This document shows positions 17,194 through 25,341 of a DNA stretch of 64,000 bases, piece by piece. Source of the DNA: Micromonospora craniellae (GTDB lineage: Bacteria; Actinomycetota; Actinomycetes; Mycobacteriales; Micromonosporaceae); NCBI RefSeq assembly GCF_014764405.1, contig NZ_CP061725.1, forward strand, positions 1,488,001-1,552,000. The letters are read 5' to 3'. The notes under the pieces are model-generated. The model was given only the letters and a program-made list of their open reading frames with translations, was not told where the DNA came from and ran no database searches. The number at the start of each line of letters is the position of its first letter. Within the stretch, counting starts at the first letter, position 1. The position numbers were made by a program, and so were the translations under genes.

Positions 17194-17601
17194 TCAGCGG
17201 GGTGCGCGGCGGAAGATCGGCAGGGCACGGCCGTCGGGCAGGTCGACCCAGTCGACCCGGACCCGGTCGCCGATCCGCCAGCCGTCGGGATCGTCGGTGA
17301 CGAGCCGGGCGAGCAGCAGCGGGCCCTCGGCGAGCCGGACCCGGGCGATCGTGTACGGGGCGGCCAGGTCCCGCCGGGGCGGACGGTGCACATGCGTGTA
17401 CGTGTCGACCCGTCCGTCGCCGCCGACCTCGGTGAAGCCCAGACCGGTGGTCGCCCCGCACCGGGTACAGACCGCACGGGGCGGGAGCTGGCGGTGCCCG
17501 CAGCCGGTGCACGCCTGCACCACCAGCCGATGGTCACGGGTCGCCTGCCACCAGCCGTCGGTGAGGTCGTCGGCGGGCGGCACCTCGGGTACCGGGTCCA
17601 T
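17194..17601 (-). CDS. DUF35 Zn-ribbon/OB-fold protein, partner of the thiolase-like enzyme
   Basis: This 135-residue protein has an N-terminal rubredoxin-like Zn ribbon (CTGC at about 31-34 and CTRC at about 45-48), then an OB-fold with TYTHVHRPPRRDLAAPYTIARV and LLLARLV. DUF35 proteins bind thiolase-fold proteins. In mycobacterial ChsH2 the domain is fused to a MaoC subunit and holds Ltp2 in an aldolase complex. Here it is a separate gene whose ATG shares a base with the thiolase-like stop (TGATG), which argues for a 1:1 complex. Confidence 0.9.
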   Translation of the reverse strand: MDPVPEVPPADDLTDGWWQATRDHRLVVQACTGCGHRQLPPRAVCTRCGATTGLGFTEVGGDGRVDTYTHVHRPPRRDLAAPYTIARVRLAEGPLLLARLVTDDPDGWRIGDRVRVDWVDLPDGRALPIFRRAPR

Positions 17602-18761
17602 CACCGCACCCCCAGCACGACGGTGGCGTGGGTGGACAGGATCGCGCCGGTGCCGTGCGCCACCGCGATCCGGGCACCCGGCACCTGTCGGGCCCCGGCC
17701 TCGCCGCGCAACTGGCGTACCGCCTCGACCAGCAGCAGCACCCCGAACTGACCGGGGTGGCAGTAGGACAGGCCGCCGCCGGAGGTGTCCAGCGGCAGGG
17801 CGCCGCCCGGCCGGATCCGGCCGTCGGCGATGAAGTCGAGCACCTCGCCCTCGCCGCAGAAGCCGAGCGCCTCGATGCTGAGCGCGGCGGTGATGGTGAA
17901 CGAGTCGTACACCTGCACCACGTCCACGTCGGCCGGGGTGATCCCGGCGCGCGCGTACGCCTCGGCGGCGGCCTGGCGGGCCCCGGTGTCGAGGATGTCG
18001 TCGGCACCGGTCATCGAGGCGGTGGTCGAGCGTTCCCCGTAGCCGAGCACCGCCACCGGGGTGTGCCGCAGGTCGCGGGCCCGGTCGGCGCTGGTCAGCA
18101 CGATCGCACCGCCGCCGTCGGTGACCAGGCAGCAGTCCGCGACGGTCAACGGGGTGGAGACCATCGGCGCGGCCCGGACCTCGTCGACGGTCAGCGGGGG
18201 CGCGTCGTGGCGGTACGCGGCCGGATTGAGCCGGGCCCACTCGCGCGCCGCGACGGCGATCTCGGCGAGCTGGTCCGGGGTGCCGCCGCCGTACCGGTGC
18301 AGGTACGCCTGCGCCGCCATCGCGTAGTACGAGATCGGGTACAGCGGCGCGTACGGCGTCTCGAACTGGGCTTCCGGGGTGTGCTGCTCGACCACCCCGG
18401 CGAGGCTGCGGGAGCGCGCCGACCGCTGGTTGGACGCGAAGCTGACCACCACGACGTCGGCCTGACCGGCGCCGATCGCCTGCACCGCGCGGGCGACCAT
18501 CATCTCCGCGGCGCTGCCGCCGACGAAGCTGGCGTCGACCCAGCGGGGCCGCACGCCGAGGTGCTCGGCCAGCGAGGTGGTGGAGAAGCGGGAGACGCCG
18601 GTGGTGGCCAGCCCGTCGACGTCCGCGAGGGTCAGCCCGGCGTCGGCGAGGGCCCGGGTGACCGCCTGGGTCTGCAACGTGAGCGTGCCGGCGGTGGTGA
18701 CGCCGAGATCGGACTCGGCCGTGCCCACGACCGCCACCGTCGCGCGGTCGCGCCCGGTCAC
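17601..18761 (-). CDS. thiolase-fold protein of the SCP-x/Ltp2 (retro-aldolase) type
   Basis: This 386-residue thiolase-superfamily protein reads VGTAESDLG at the N-terminus, TVADCCLVTDGGGAIVLTSA in the middle and HPGQFGVLLLVEAVRQLRGEA near the end. The stretch where thiolases carry the acyl-enzyme cysteine reads VDASFVGGSAAEMM, with no Cys. This fits the Ltp2 group, which uses tyrosines for retro-aldol cleavage of a 3-hydroxyacyl-CoA; candidates lie in QVYDSFTI and LSYCHPG. The GTG at 18761 overlaps the MaoC stop as GTGA. Genes for DUF35 and two MaoC proteins on either side support an igr-like aldolase module. Confidence 0.9.
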   Translation of the reverse strand: MTGRDRATVAVVGTAESDLGVTTAGTLTLQTQAVTRALADAGLTLADVDGLATTGVSRFSTTSLAEHLGVRPRWVDASFVGGSAAEMMVARAVQAIGAGQADVVVVSFASNQRSARSRSLAGVVEQHTPEAQFETPYAPLYPISYYAMAAQAYLHRYGGGTPDQLAEIAVAAREWARLNPAAYRHDAPPLTVDEVRAAPMVSTPLTVADCCLVTDGGGAIVLTSADRARDLRHTPVAVLGYGERSTTASMTGADDILDTGARQAAAEAYARAGITPADVDVVQVYDSFTITAALSIEALGFCGEGEVLDFIADGRIRPGGALPLDTSGGGLSYCHPGQFGVLLLVEAVRQLRGEAGARQVPGARIAVAHGTGAILSTHATVVLGVR

Positions 18762-19219
18762 GTCGCACCGCCCGGCGACGGTACGGCGGCGGGCGCGCCC
18801 GGCCCGTCGGCGGTGCCGAGCAGCACGGTCGCCCGCGCCGGCCGGGCCGCCGGGCGCTCGGGGCCGTAGTCGCTGGCCAGGATGGTGGCGTCCAACTCGA
18901 CCTCGATCCGGTCGTCGGCGACCCCGACCACGGTGCCGGTGCACCGCACCGTCTCCCCGGCGAACATCAGGTTGCGGAAGGTGAAGGAGAGCTGGTGCAC
19001 GAAGCAGGCCGGGCCGAAGGTGTCCTGAAGCAACTTCACGAAGAGGGCGCCGAAGACCTGCCCGTCGACTACCGGACCGGGCACCCCGGCGGCGGCGACG
19101 AACTCCGGGTCGTAGTGCAGGCGGTACCAGTCCCAGGTGGCACCGGCGTACGCGATCATGTCGACCAGGGCGATGGTGCGGCGCAGCTCCGGCAGGGTGT
19201 CGCCGACGCGGGGGATCAT
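18758..19219 (-). CDS. MaoC-like enoyl-CoA hydratase subunit, catalytic (ChsH1-like)
   Basis: This 153-residue single-hotdog protein hydrates an enoyl-CoA to the 3-hydroxyacyl-CoA. In IAYAGATWDWYRLHYDPEF (about 22-40) the Asp and the His six residues on correspond to the catalytic D/H pair of R-hydratases and of ChsH1. PVVDGQVFGALFVKLL and FTFRNLMFAGETVRCTGTV complete the fold. It overlaps the companion gene at 19216-19219. The companion lacks the His, so this is probably the active half of a heterodimer. Confidence 0.88.
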   Translation of the reverse strand: MIPRVGDTLPELRRTIALVDMIAYAGATWDWYRLHYDPEFVAAAGVPGPVVDGQVFGALFVKLLQDTFGPACFVHQLSFTFRNLMFAGETVRCTGTVVGVADDRIEVELDATILASDYGPERPAARPARATVLLGTADGPGAPAAVPSPGGAT

Positions 19220-19719
19220 CCGGCCTCACCGTCCATCGCGACCAGGATGATCGTCTCCTCGTTGACGGCGAGCAGGTCGCCGTCCTGGTTCGTGTAGGTG
19301 GCCCGGGAGCCGACGATCAACATGTCCCTGCCGTCGCGGGTGCGCTTCTCGGTCAGGTCGTGGATCTCCCACGTCGCGGTGATCACGTCCTCCGGCCGGA
19401 TCCGCCGGTGGAAGGTGTACGCGTTGCCGCCGCGCACCTGCCGGGTGCCCGGCACGTGCAGGTGCCAGGAGTGCCCGGCGTAGCCGTCCCGGTCCATCGG
19501 CAGCCCGGTGTACTGGCCGGTCTCGCAGATCAGCGTCGGCGGCGCGGTCACCCCGGGCAGCCCGTGCACGCGGGCGTACGCCTCGTCGCGGTAGATCGGG
19601 TTGTCGTCGCCGACCGCCTGGGCGAAGTAGCGGCAGGCGGCGGCGCCGAGGGCTTCCGGCGCGGTGTAGACCCGACGGTTGCCCAGCAGCGCCCGCACCT
19701 CGTCGGTCAGCAGGCTCAT
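19216..19719 (-). CDS. MaoC_dehydrat_N-type hydratase subunit, probably non-catalytic
   Basis: This 167-residue hotdog protein is of the FAS1-type dehydratase N-domain class. FAQAVGDDNPIYRDEAYARVHG (33-54) aligns with the hydratase motif but has Tyr where the catalytic His belongs. LPGVTAPPTLIC and the C-terminal RATYTNQDGDLLAVNEETIIL are typical. With the adjacent gene it should form a ChsH1/ChsH2-like heterodimer; unlike ChsH2 it carries no DUF35, which is encoded separately at 17194. It overlaps the RidA gene upstream by 4 bases. Confidence 0.87.
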   Translation of the reverse strand: MSLLTDEVRALLGNRRVYTAPEALGAAACRYFAQAVGDDNPIYRDEAYARVHGLPGVTAPPTLICETGQYTGLPMDRDGYAGHSWHLHVPGTRQVRGGNAYTFHRRIRPEDVITATWEIHDLTEKRTRDGRDMLIVGSRATYTNQDGDLLAVNEETIILVAMDGEAG

Positions 19720-20954
19720 CGGCTCCCCCCGGCGTTCTCGGCGGGCTCAGCATGCTCGGGGTAGACAGCGGTCGGGAAGACCTCCAGCAGGAACTCCGGG
19801 CGCAGCAGCGCGGCGCAGATCGCCCCGGTCGACGCCGGCCAGGGCGGTCCGAGCAACCGCTCGCGTACCCCGGCGACGGCCCGGTAGTCGCCGATCGCCG
19901 ACGCCACGCAGTACTCGGTGGTCTCCACCAGGTCCTGCGGGCCCAGCCCGGCGTACTCCAGCAGGTGCCGGATCGCGCCGTACGTCACCTCCGCCTGCGC
20001 GCCGATGTCGTCGGGGTGCAGCGCCTGCTGGGTCTGCATGTCCAGGGCGGCGAACCCGGACATGTACAGCGTCCGGCCGGCGCGTACCCCGGGCGCGTAG
20101 GTCAGCGAGTCGTAGCGCGACCAGCCCGGGTTGACCAGTTCGAGCGGGTGCCGCGACGCGGTGACGTCGATGGCCACCAGCACGTCGGGGTGGTGCAGCC
20201 GGCTCATCAGGATGCCGCCGGCCCCCGGGTACACCCCGGCGCCGCCGAGGCGTTCGGCGCGGACCCGGTGGGTCCTGCGATAGACGTCGCGGGTCGCCGG
20301 GGTGGAGTAGTCGTAGGTGGTGACAGCGGCGTCCAGGGAGAGCCCGACGGCGGTCAGCAGATCCTGCGCCCGGTCCAGGCAGTACGCGTACTGGCTGACG
20401 AAGTCGCCGGGGTGGACTACCTCGCCGGCGGCGTCCAGCGGCAGCATGGTCGGCAGGTAGACCGCGCCGTCGTGCCCGTCGCGCACCGGTGAGGGCACCC
20501 AGGTCCCGGCGGCACGGGGTTCGCTGGCGGCGAGCGTCTGCCCGCCACCGGCCACCGCGTGCAGTTCCACCTCGATCAGCGCGGCCCGGCGTACCAACCG
20601 TTCCACCACCACGGTGCGGACCACCGGCTGGTGGTCGCCGAACACCTCGGCGCGGACGGCCGCTGCGGCGGCGTACTCGTCGAGGCCGGCGACGGTGATG
20701 TTCTCGGTGACGCGGGTGACGTCGGCCGGACCGTGTCCGGCGGCCTCCAGGATGGCCAGCACCTTCCGGTACGCGGTACGGGCCTGGCTGGCCATGTCAC
20801 CGCCGACGGTCATCCTGCCCAGCGCGGGGTCGAGCGCGGCGGCCGTGTGGCCCGACGTCCAGGCCGCGTCGCCGTCGGCCAGGCCGAGGCAGAAGGTGAA
20901 CCCGTCGTACGGGAACCAGGGGAAATGGGCGGGGCGGATCGCGGACAGCGGCAC
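19716..20954 (-). CDS. tandem RidA (YjgF/Rid) protein
   Basis: This 412-residue protein consists of two Rid domains in a row, roughly 1-165 and 175-400. Rid proteins hydrolyse reactive enamine/imine intermediates to ketones and ammonia; some tandem forms act in specific catabolic routes. In the first domain an Arg sits at the usual position (PVVRTVVVERLVRRAALIEV). In the second the matching segment PPWPASTGAICAALLRPEFL has Ser/Thr instead, so only the first half may keep that chemistry. The GTG at 20954 lies 13 bases after the PrpD stop with GGAG before it. Its presence suggests an amine- or nitro-derived intermediate. Confidence 0.85.
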   Translation of the reverse strand: MPLSAIRPAHFPWFPYDGFTFCLGLADGDAAWTSGHTAAALDPALGRMTVGGDMASQARTAYRKVLAILEAAGHGPADVTRVTENITVAGLDEYAAAAAVRAEVFGDHQPVVRTVVVERLVRRAALIEVELHAVAGGGQTLAASEPRAAGTWVPSPVRDGHDGAVYLPTMLPLDAAGEVVHPGDFVSQYAYCLDRAQDLLTAVGLSLDAAVTTYDYSTPATRDVYRRTHRVRAERLGGAGVYPGAGGILMSRLHHPDVLVAIDVTASRHPLELVNPGWSRYDSLTYAPGVRAGRTLYMSGFAALDMQTQQALHPDDIGAQAEVTYGAIRHLLEYAGLGPQDLVETTEYCVASAIGDYRAVAGVRERLLGPPWPASTGAICAALLRPEFLLEVFPTAVYPEHAEPAENAGGSR

Positions 20955-20967
20955 GTGGGTCTCCGGG

Positions 20968-22326
20968 TCAGTCGCCGGCGGCGGCCAGGGCCGCCACGAT
21001 CGGGTCGAGGCTGTCGAGGTCGTCGAGTCGGCGCACCAGGTCGACGACGGGCGCCCCGGCGTCACCGGCGTTGCCGAGGAACTTGGCGGTCAGCTCGTCG
21101 TCGCCGAGCGGGGCGTCGGGTCCACCGCCGCTGCGCGGCACCGTGCCGCGTACGGTCGTGCCGTCGGCGAGGGTGAGCACGACGGTGCCGGGGGCGTCGG
21201 CGGCGTGGCCACCGGTGTCGGCGATCCGCCAGCGCACCCGCCCGGCGAGGGCCGCCACGTCGGGGCGGGCGATCGACTCGGGCCGGTAGCTGGCGGTGGT
21301 CAGATCGCCGTCGAGCAGCATCGCGGCGACGCTCCACGGTAAAGAGAACTTCGCCGCGTACGGGGTCGCCGGTCGGGCCAGGTCCCGGCCGGGCCCGCAG
21401 ACGGTGGGGGCCGAGTCGGGATGCACGTCGACGTCGACGCGGGTCACGGCGGCCAGGTCGGTGGGGAAGCCGGGTTGCCGGCGGGCCGCTCGGGCGGCGT
21501 CGACCGCGGCGTGGGCGAGCTGGCAGGCCGGGTAGGGCTTGATGCCGATCCGGGTGGTCTCCCACCGGGCGCCGAGCCCGTCCACGATGGACGCGGGCGC
21601 GACGGGACCGGCGGCCAGGGCGTCGAAGACGCCGTGCGGGCCGTCGAGGACGTTCGCCGGGCCGGAGGCGCCGGCGGCGGCGAGCCGGGCGGCGAGCACA
21701 CCGGCGTGCGAGGCGAAGCCGGGGTGCAGTTGCTTGGTCGACGCGCCGGTGTGCAGGAAGGCGAGCAGGCCGCCGGCCTGACTGCCCGCGATGCCGAGGG
21801 CGTCGGTGGCCCGGGCCGCGTCGAGCCCGAGCAGCCGGGCGGTGACCAGCGCGGACGAGAAGACCCCGGCGACCATGGTGGCGTGCAGGCCACGGGTGTG
21901 GAAGCCGTGCGGGGCGGCGGCGGCCACCCGGCACACCGTCTCGTAGCCGACGACGGCAGCGGTCAGCACCTGCCGCCCGGTCGCCCGCACCTGCTCGCCG
22001 ACGGCGAACGCGGCGGGCAGCACCACGGCGGTGGCGTGCACCAGACCGGCGGCGTGCGTGTCGTCGAAGTCCAGCGCGTGCACCAGGGCGCCGCTGGCCA
22101 ACGCGGCGGCCGGGGCACCGATCCGGGCCCGGCCGCCGAGCGGGGTCGCCTCCGCCGGGCCGCCGAGGTCGCGGGCGACCACCAGCACCGGATCGACCAC
22201 GCCCGCGCGCCGACCGGCCAGGGCGGTGCCCAGGCCGTCGAGCAGGTGCCGCAGCGCGGTGTGCCGCACCGCCTCCGGCAGTTCGACGGTGCCGGTCGCC
22301 CACTCGGCCAGGTCGGACGCGATCAT
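20968..22326 (-). CDS. MmgE/PrpD family protein
   Basis: This 452-residue protein belongs to the MmgE/PrpD family (2-methylcitrate dehydratase and related dehydratases or isomerases). Visible family marks are ALDFDDTHAAGLVHATAVVLPAAF (about 85-108), GFHTRGLHATMVAGVFSSA and KPYPACQLAHAAVDAARAA. A methylcitrate cycle is not evident nearby, so the substrate is probably another hydroxy- or unsaturated acid of this pathway. The ATG overlaps the CoA-transferase stop as ATGA. A second, divergent paralogue is at 45941-47254 in the other catabolic island. Confidence 0.9.
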   Translation of the reverse strand: MIASDLAEWATGTVELPEAVRHTALRHLLDGLGTALAGRRAGVVDPVLVVARDLGGPAEATPLGGRARIGAPAAALASGALVHALDFDDTHAAGLVHATAVVLPAAFAVGEQVRATGRQVLTAAVVGYETVCRVAAAAPHGFHTRGLHATMVAGVFSSALVTARLLGLDAARATDALGIAGSQAGGLLAFLHTGASTKQLHPGFASHAGVLAARLAAAGASGPANVLDGPHGVFDALAAGPVAPASIVDGLGARWETTRIGIKPYPACQLAHAAVDAARAARRQPGFPTDLAAVTRVDVDVHPDSAPTVCGPGRDLARPATPYAAKFSLPWSVAAMLLDGDLTTASYRPESIARPDVAALAGRVRWRIADTGGHAADAPGTVVLTLADGTTVRGTVPRSGGGPDAPLGDDELTAKFLGNAGDAGAPVVDLVRRLDDLDSLDPIVAALAAAGD

Positions 22327-23603
22327 CGGCTGGCCGCCTCCGTGCCGGGATCGGCGGTACGCGGGCCCGCCGACCCGCCGTCGCCGGTCGTGCCGCCGTC
22401 GGCGGCCGGTCCGAACGCACCCGCCTCGGCGAGCACCGCGACCGCCTGCGGGTCGAGTCCGAGCAGGTCGCCGGTGACCGTGGCGAAGTCCTCGTTGCGC
22501 AGCGGTGCCCGCCGGTAGGCGGGCGCTTCGCCGCCGACCCGGACCGGGCTGGCGAGTTGCTGCACGGTGCCGAAGCGGGGATGGTCGGTGGTGACGATCA
22601 GGTCGCGGGCGGTGGTGTGCTCCTCGGTCAGCGCGGCGCCCACGTCGTTGATCGGTCCGCACGGGATCGCGGCGGCGTACAGCTCGGGCAGCCACTCGTC
22701 GACGGTCCGTTGCCGGAAGATGTCCGCCAGCGCGGCGAGCAACTCCTCGCGGTTGTCCCGGCGGGCACCGAAGGTCGCGTACGGCGACCCGTCGGCGGCC
22801 CACTCCGGGTGGCCGACGAGCGTGGCCAGGCGGGCCCAGAACTTCTCCTTGGCGCAGCCGACCACCATCCAGCCGTCCTTGGCCTGGAAGACCTGGAAGG
22901 GCACCAGGGACGGGTGCGCCGAGTGGTGGGTGCGCACCGGCTCGAACCCGGCGTTGAGGTGCCAGGTGGCCGGGTAGGTGAGCAGTGAGATCGCGGTGTC
23001 GTAGAGGCTGACGTCGCAGTCCATGCCGACGCCGTCGCGACGGGCCGCGTGCACCCCGGCGAGCAGCGAGATGGCCGCGACGAACCCGCCGGAGAAGTCG
23101 ACGAGCGACAGCCCGGACTTGGTCGGCGGGCCGTCCGGCTCGCCGGTCAGCTCCATCCAGCCGGCCAGCCCCTGGAGGATGTAGTCGTAGCCGGGCTCGG
23201 CGTGGCGGGGCCCGGTCATCCCGAACCCGGTCAGCGAGACGCAGACGATCCGTGGGTTGAGGTGCTTGAGGTCGTCGTAGCGGATGCGCATCTTCGCCGG
23301 CACGTCGCCGCGCAGGTTGGAGTAGACCACGTCGGAGACGGCGACCAGCTTCTCGAACACCTCCCGCCCGGCGTCGGTGCTCAGGTCCAGCGAGAGACTG
23401 CGCTTGTTGCGGTTGAACGTCTCGAAGAACAGCGAGTCCTCGTCCTGCGCGTACGGCGGGACGTACCGGCCCACGTCGCCACCGGCGCGCGGGTCCTCGA
23501 TCTTGATGACCTCGGCGCCGAGGTCGGCGAGGTGCACGGTGCCGAAGGGTCCGGCGCCGTACTGCTCGATCGCGATGATGCGGATGTCGGCCAGGGGTCT
23601 CAT
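22323..23603 (-). CDS. class III (CaiB/BaiF) CoA-transferase
   Basis: This 426-residue enzyme moves CoA between carboxylic acids without ATP. The catalytic aspartate is Asp169 in SLVDFSGG. RIIAIEQYGAGPFGTVHLADLGAEVIKIE (9-37), NRNKRSLSLDL and SLYDTAISLL are typical of the family. A poorly conserved Gly/Ala-rich tail of about 30 residues extends beyond the usual end. It could activate the substrate or recycle CoA from a pathway acid such as succinate. Its start overlaps the next gene by ATGA at 23600-23603. Confidence 0.92.
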   Translation of the reverse strand: MRPLADIRIIAIEQYGAGPFGTVHLADLGAEVIKIEDPRAGGDVGRYVPPYAQDEDSLFFETFNRNKRSLSLDLSTDAGREVFEKLVAVSDVVYSNLRGDVPAKMRIRYDDLKHLNPRIVCVSLTGFGMTGPRHAEPGYDYILQGLAGWMELTGEPDGPPTKSGLSLVDFSGGFVAAISLLAGVHAARRDGVGMDCDVSLYDTAISLLTYPATWHLNAGFEPVRTHHSAHPSLVPFQVFQAKDGWMVVGCAKEKFWARLATLVGHPEWAADGSPYATFGARRDNREELLAALADIFRQRTVDEWLPELYAAAIPCGPINDVGAALTEEHTTARDLIVTTDHPRFGTVQQLASPVRVGGEAPAYRRAPLRNEDFATVTGDLLGLDPQAVAVLAEAGAFGPAADGGTTGDGGSAGPRTADPGTEAASR

Positions 23604-24640
23604 GTGGCGGCTCCGGTCAACTCGGCGATCAGGGCGATGATCTCGTCCTGGGCGGCTCGGGTGTCGGCGGCCGGCAGGCCGTGGGTGGGCGGGCTCAGCT
23701 TGACCGAGTCGGCGATCCCGTCGTACGCGGCGATCCGGGCGGCGACGTCGGCGCGGGTACCGGTCAGGGTGAGCGCGTCGACCATCCGGTCACTGACGGC
23801 GTCGGCGAGGTAGTCGGCTCCGGCTCCGGCCCGGAACGCGTCGACGACCTGCTGCTGGTCCTCGGCCAGGTCGTGGAAGGCGAAGAAGTCGGCGTAGGTG
23901 CGTACGGTGGCGTAGAAGCCGACCAGCCCGGCGGCGCGGCGGCGGGCCACCTGCCGGTCGTCGGCGATCGAGCAGCAGGCCGAGACGACGACGTCGAGGT
24001 CGGCGCGGGTACGGCCGTCGACGCGGTCGATGCCGACGGTCAGGTCGGGCAGGATCTGCTCGGCGAGGTAGCGGGGCGAGCAGAGTTCGTGGCTGATCCA
24101 CCCGTCGCCGATCTCACCGGCCAGGCGGGTCATCAGCGGCCCCATCGCGGCCAGGTAGACCGGGATCGCCTCGGCCGGCGCCGCGAAGGGGCGCTCGTAG
24201 CCCCGGATCCGCATCGGCTCGTACTCGCCGTCGAGCATCATCGGCTCACCGCTGGTGCAGTGACGCCAGAAGTGCCGGATGTTGCGGACGGTCTCCCGCA
24301 GGTGCGGCACGGGCTTGCCGAACGCCACGTGGTGCCAGTCCTCGTTGAGCCGCCGGACGCCGGAGCCGAGACCCAGCACGAACCGTCCACCGGAGAGTTC
24401 GTCCAGGTCCAGCGCCTCCAGGGCGGTGATCATGGGACTGCGGGTGAAGGCCAGCACGATGGACGTACCGATCCGGGCGGTCTCGGTGGCGGCGGCCAGC
24501 GCCGCGGCCGTGCCGGTGGCGCTGCGATGCAGCTCGGAAACCCAGAGCATCTCGGCACCGGCCCGCTCGGCCCGCCGACCGGCGTCGGCCACCTCAGCGA
24601 GCGTCTCGCCCCACGGCTGGTACGTCAGGCGCAGGGTCAT
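23600..24640 (-). CDS. luciferase-like (LLM) flavin or F420-dependent oxidoreductase
   Basis: This 346-residue TIM-barrel oxidoreductase belongs to the bacterial luciferase superfamily. LWVSELHRSATGTAAALAAATE near the N-terminus, GRFVLGLGSGVRRLNEDWH (about 85-103) and PVYLAAMGPLMTRLAGEIGDGWI are typical of the TIGR03617/F420-type subgroup common in actinobacteria. FMN versus F420 cannot be decided by eye. The ATG at 24640 overlaps the upstream MaoC stop and is the start of the conserved region. In the pathway it may perform a redox step or a monooxygenation on the CoA thioester. Confidence 0.88.
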   Translation of the reverse strand: MTLRLTYQPWGETLAEVADAGRRAERAGAEMLWVSELHRSATGTAAALAAATETARIGTSIVLAFTRSPMITALEALDLDELSGGRFVLGLGSGVRRLNEDWHHVAFGKPVPHLRETVRNIRHFWRHCTSGEPMMLDGEYEPMRIRGYERPFAAPAEAIPVYLAAMGPLMTRLAGEIGDGWISHELCSPRYLAEQILPDLTVGIDRVDGRTRADLDVVVSACCSIADDRQVARRRAAGLVGFYATVRTYADFFAFHDLAEDQQQVVDAFRAGAGADYLADAVSDRMVDALTLTGTRADVAARIAAYDGIADSVKLSPPTHGLPAADTRAAQDEIIALIAELTGAAT

Positions 24641-25170
24641 GCGTCCGCCTCGTCTGGAAGGGACAGTGGGACGGCGGCGACCGGGAAGATCCCCTCGACC
24701 TGTCCGGCGCCTCGCTTGTAGACGTAGAAGGTGCGCTTGAAGGCGCACACCTGCTTGCCGTCCTGATTGAGCGTGCGGGTGCGGACGGTGACGAGGCCGG
24801 CGTACGGCCGGGAGCCCGACTCGCGCTTCTCCAGCACCAGGGACTCGCTGTAGAGCGTGTCTCCGGCGAACACCGGGTGCGGCAGGCTGATGTCGTCCCA
24901 GCCCAGGTTGGCGAAGGCGTTCTGGGTGAGGTCGGTGACGCTCTGCCCGACCGCGATGGCCAGCGTCAGGGTCGAGACGACGAGCGGTCTGCCGAACTCG
25001 GACCGGGCGGCGTACTCCGCGTTGAAGTGCATCTGACTGGTGTTCATCGTCAGCAGGGTGAACCAGGTGTTGTCGGTCTCGGTGACGGTGCGCCCGAGCG
25101 GGTGCTGGTAGACGTCACCGATCTGGAAGTCCTCGAAGAAACGCCCGGTCCATCCTTGGCGCACCGTCAT
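24637..25170 (-). CDS. MaoC-family acyl-CoA hydratase (Mch/itaconyl-CoA-hydratase-like)
   Basis: This 177-residue hotdog hydratase is the first gene of the long operon that runs to 12606. The motif reads TETDNTWFTLLTMNTSQMHFN with the Asn/His pair of the mesaconyl/itaconyl-CoA hydratase type, followed by RPLVVSTLTLAIAVGQS and LPHPVFAGDTLYSESLVLEK. AAAGGATC lies before the ATG, with a short leader of about 27 bases from the predicted transcription start. It is distinct from the heterodimeric pair at 18758-19719 and is probably used for a different hydration. Confidence 0.88.
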   Translation of the reverse strand: MTVRQGWTGRFFEDFQIGDVYQHPLGRTVTETDNTWFTLLTMNTSQMHFNAEYAARSEFGRPLVVSTLTLAIAVGQSVTDLTQNAFANLGWDDISLPHPVFAGDTLYSESLVLEKRESGSRPYAGLVTVRTRTLNQDGKQVCAFKRTFYVYKRGAGQVEGIFPVAAVPLSLPDEADA

Positions 25171-25204
25171 CGGTCGATCCTTTCGACAGCCCTGAACTGT
25201 GGCC

Positions 25205-25234
25205 AGTTTATTTGTCTGACATTTTGCATGTCAA
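25205..25234 (-). promoter_or_regulatory. promoter of the 25170-12606 operon with GntR/FadR-like operator
   Basis: On the minus strand TTGACA (25234-25229) is followed after 18 bases by TAAACT (25210-25205), 35 bases before the start codon. The -35 is embedded in the perfect repeat TGACAT-TTTGC-ATGTCA (25217-25233). Read on the plus strand, 25214-25224 is GTCTGACATTT, which contains the FadR core GTCNGAC. Repressor binding would cover the RNA polymerase site. The regulator encoded immediately upstream (25342) is the obvious candidate. Confidence 0.75.
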
Positions 25235-25274
25235 GGCTCCCTAAGCGATCTGGACTGCCAATATGGGCATACAA

Positions 25275-25307
25275 AAGGCGCCCTGCCGTCGCTCAGCAAG
25301 GCGCCTT
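25275..25307 (-). terminator. rho-independent terminator after the GntR gene
   Basis: Arms AAGGCGCC (25275-25282) and GGCGCCTT (25300-25307) form an 8-bp stem followed, on the minus strand, by a short T run (TTTTGT). It lies 35 bases after the regulator stop and insulates the next operon. Confidence 0.75.
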
Positions 25308-25341
25308 GATGAAAACTCAGAACTTTAGGGTGACACTTCTT

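Noticed and set aside
12606..25170. Numerous long frames on both strands throughout the catabolic operon
   Set aside because: Each overlaps a gene with clear family motifs in another frame, and has Arg/Pro/Ala-rich composition without recognisable domains.
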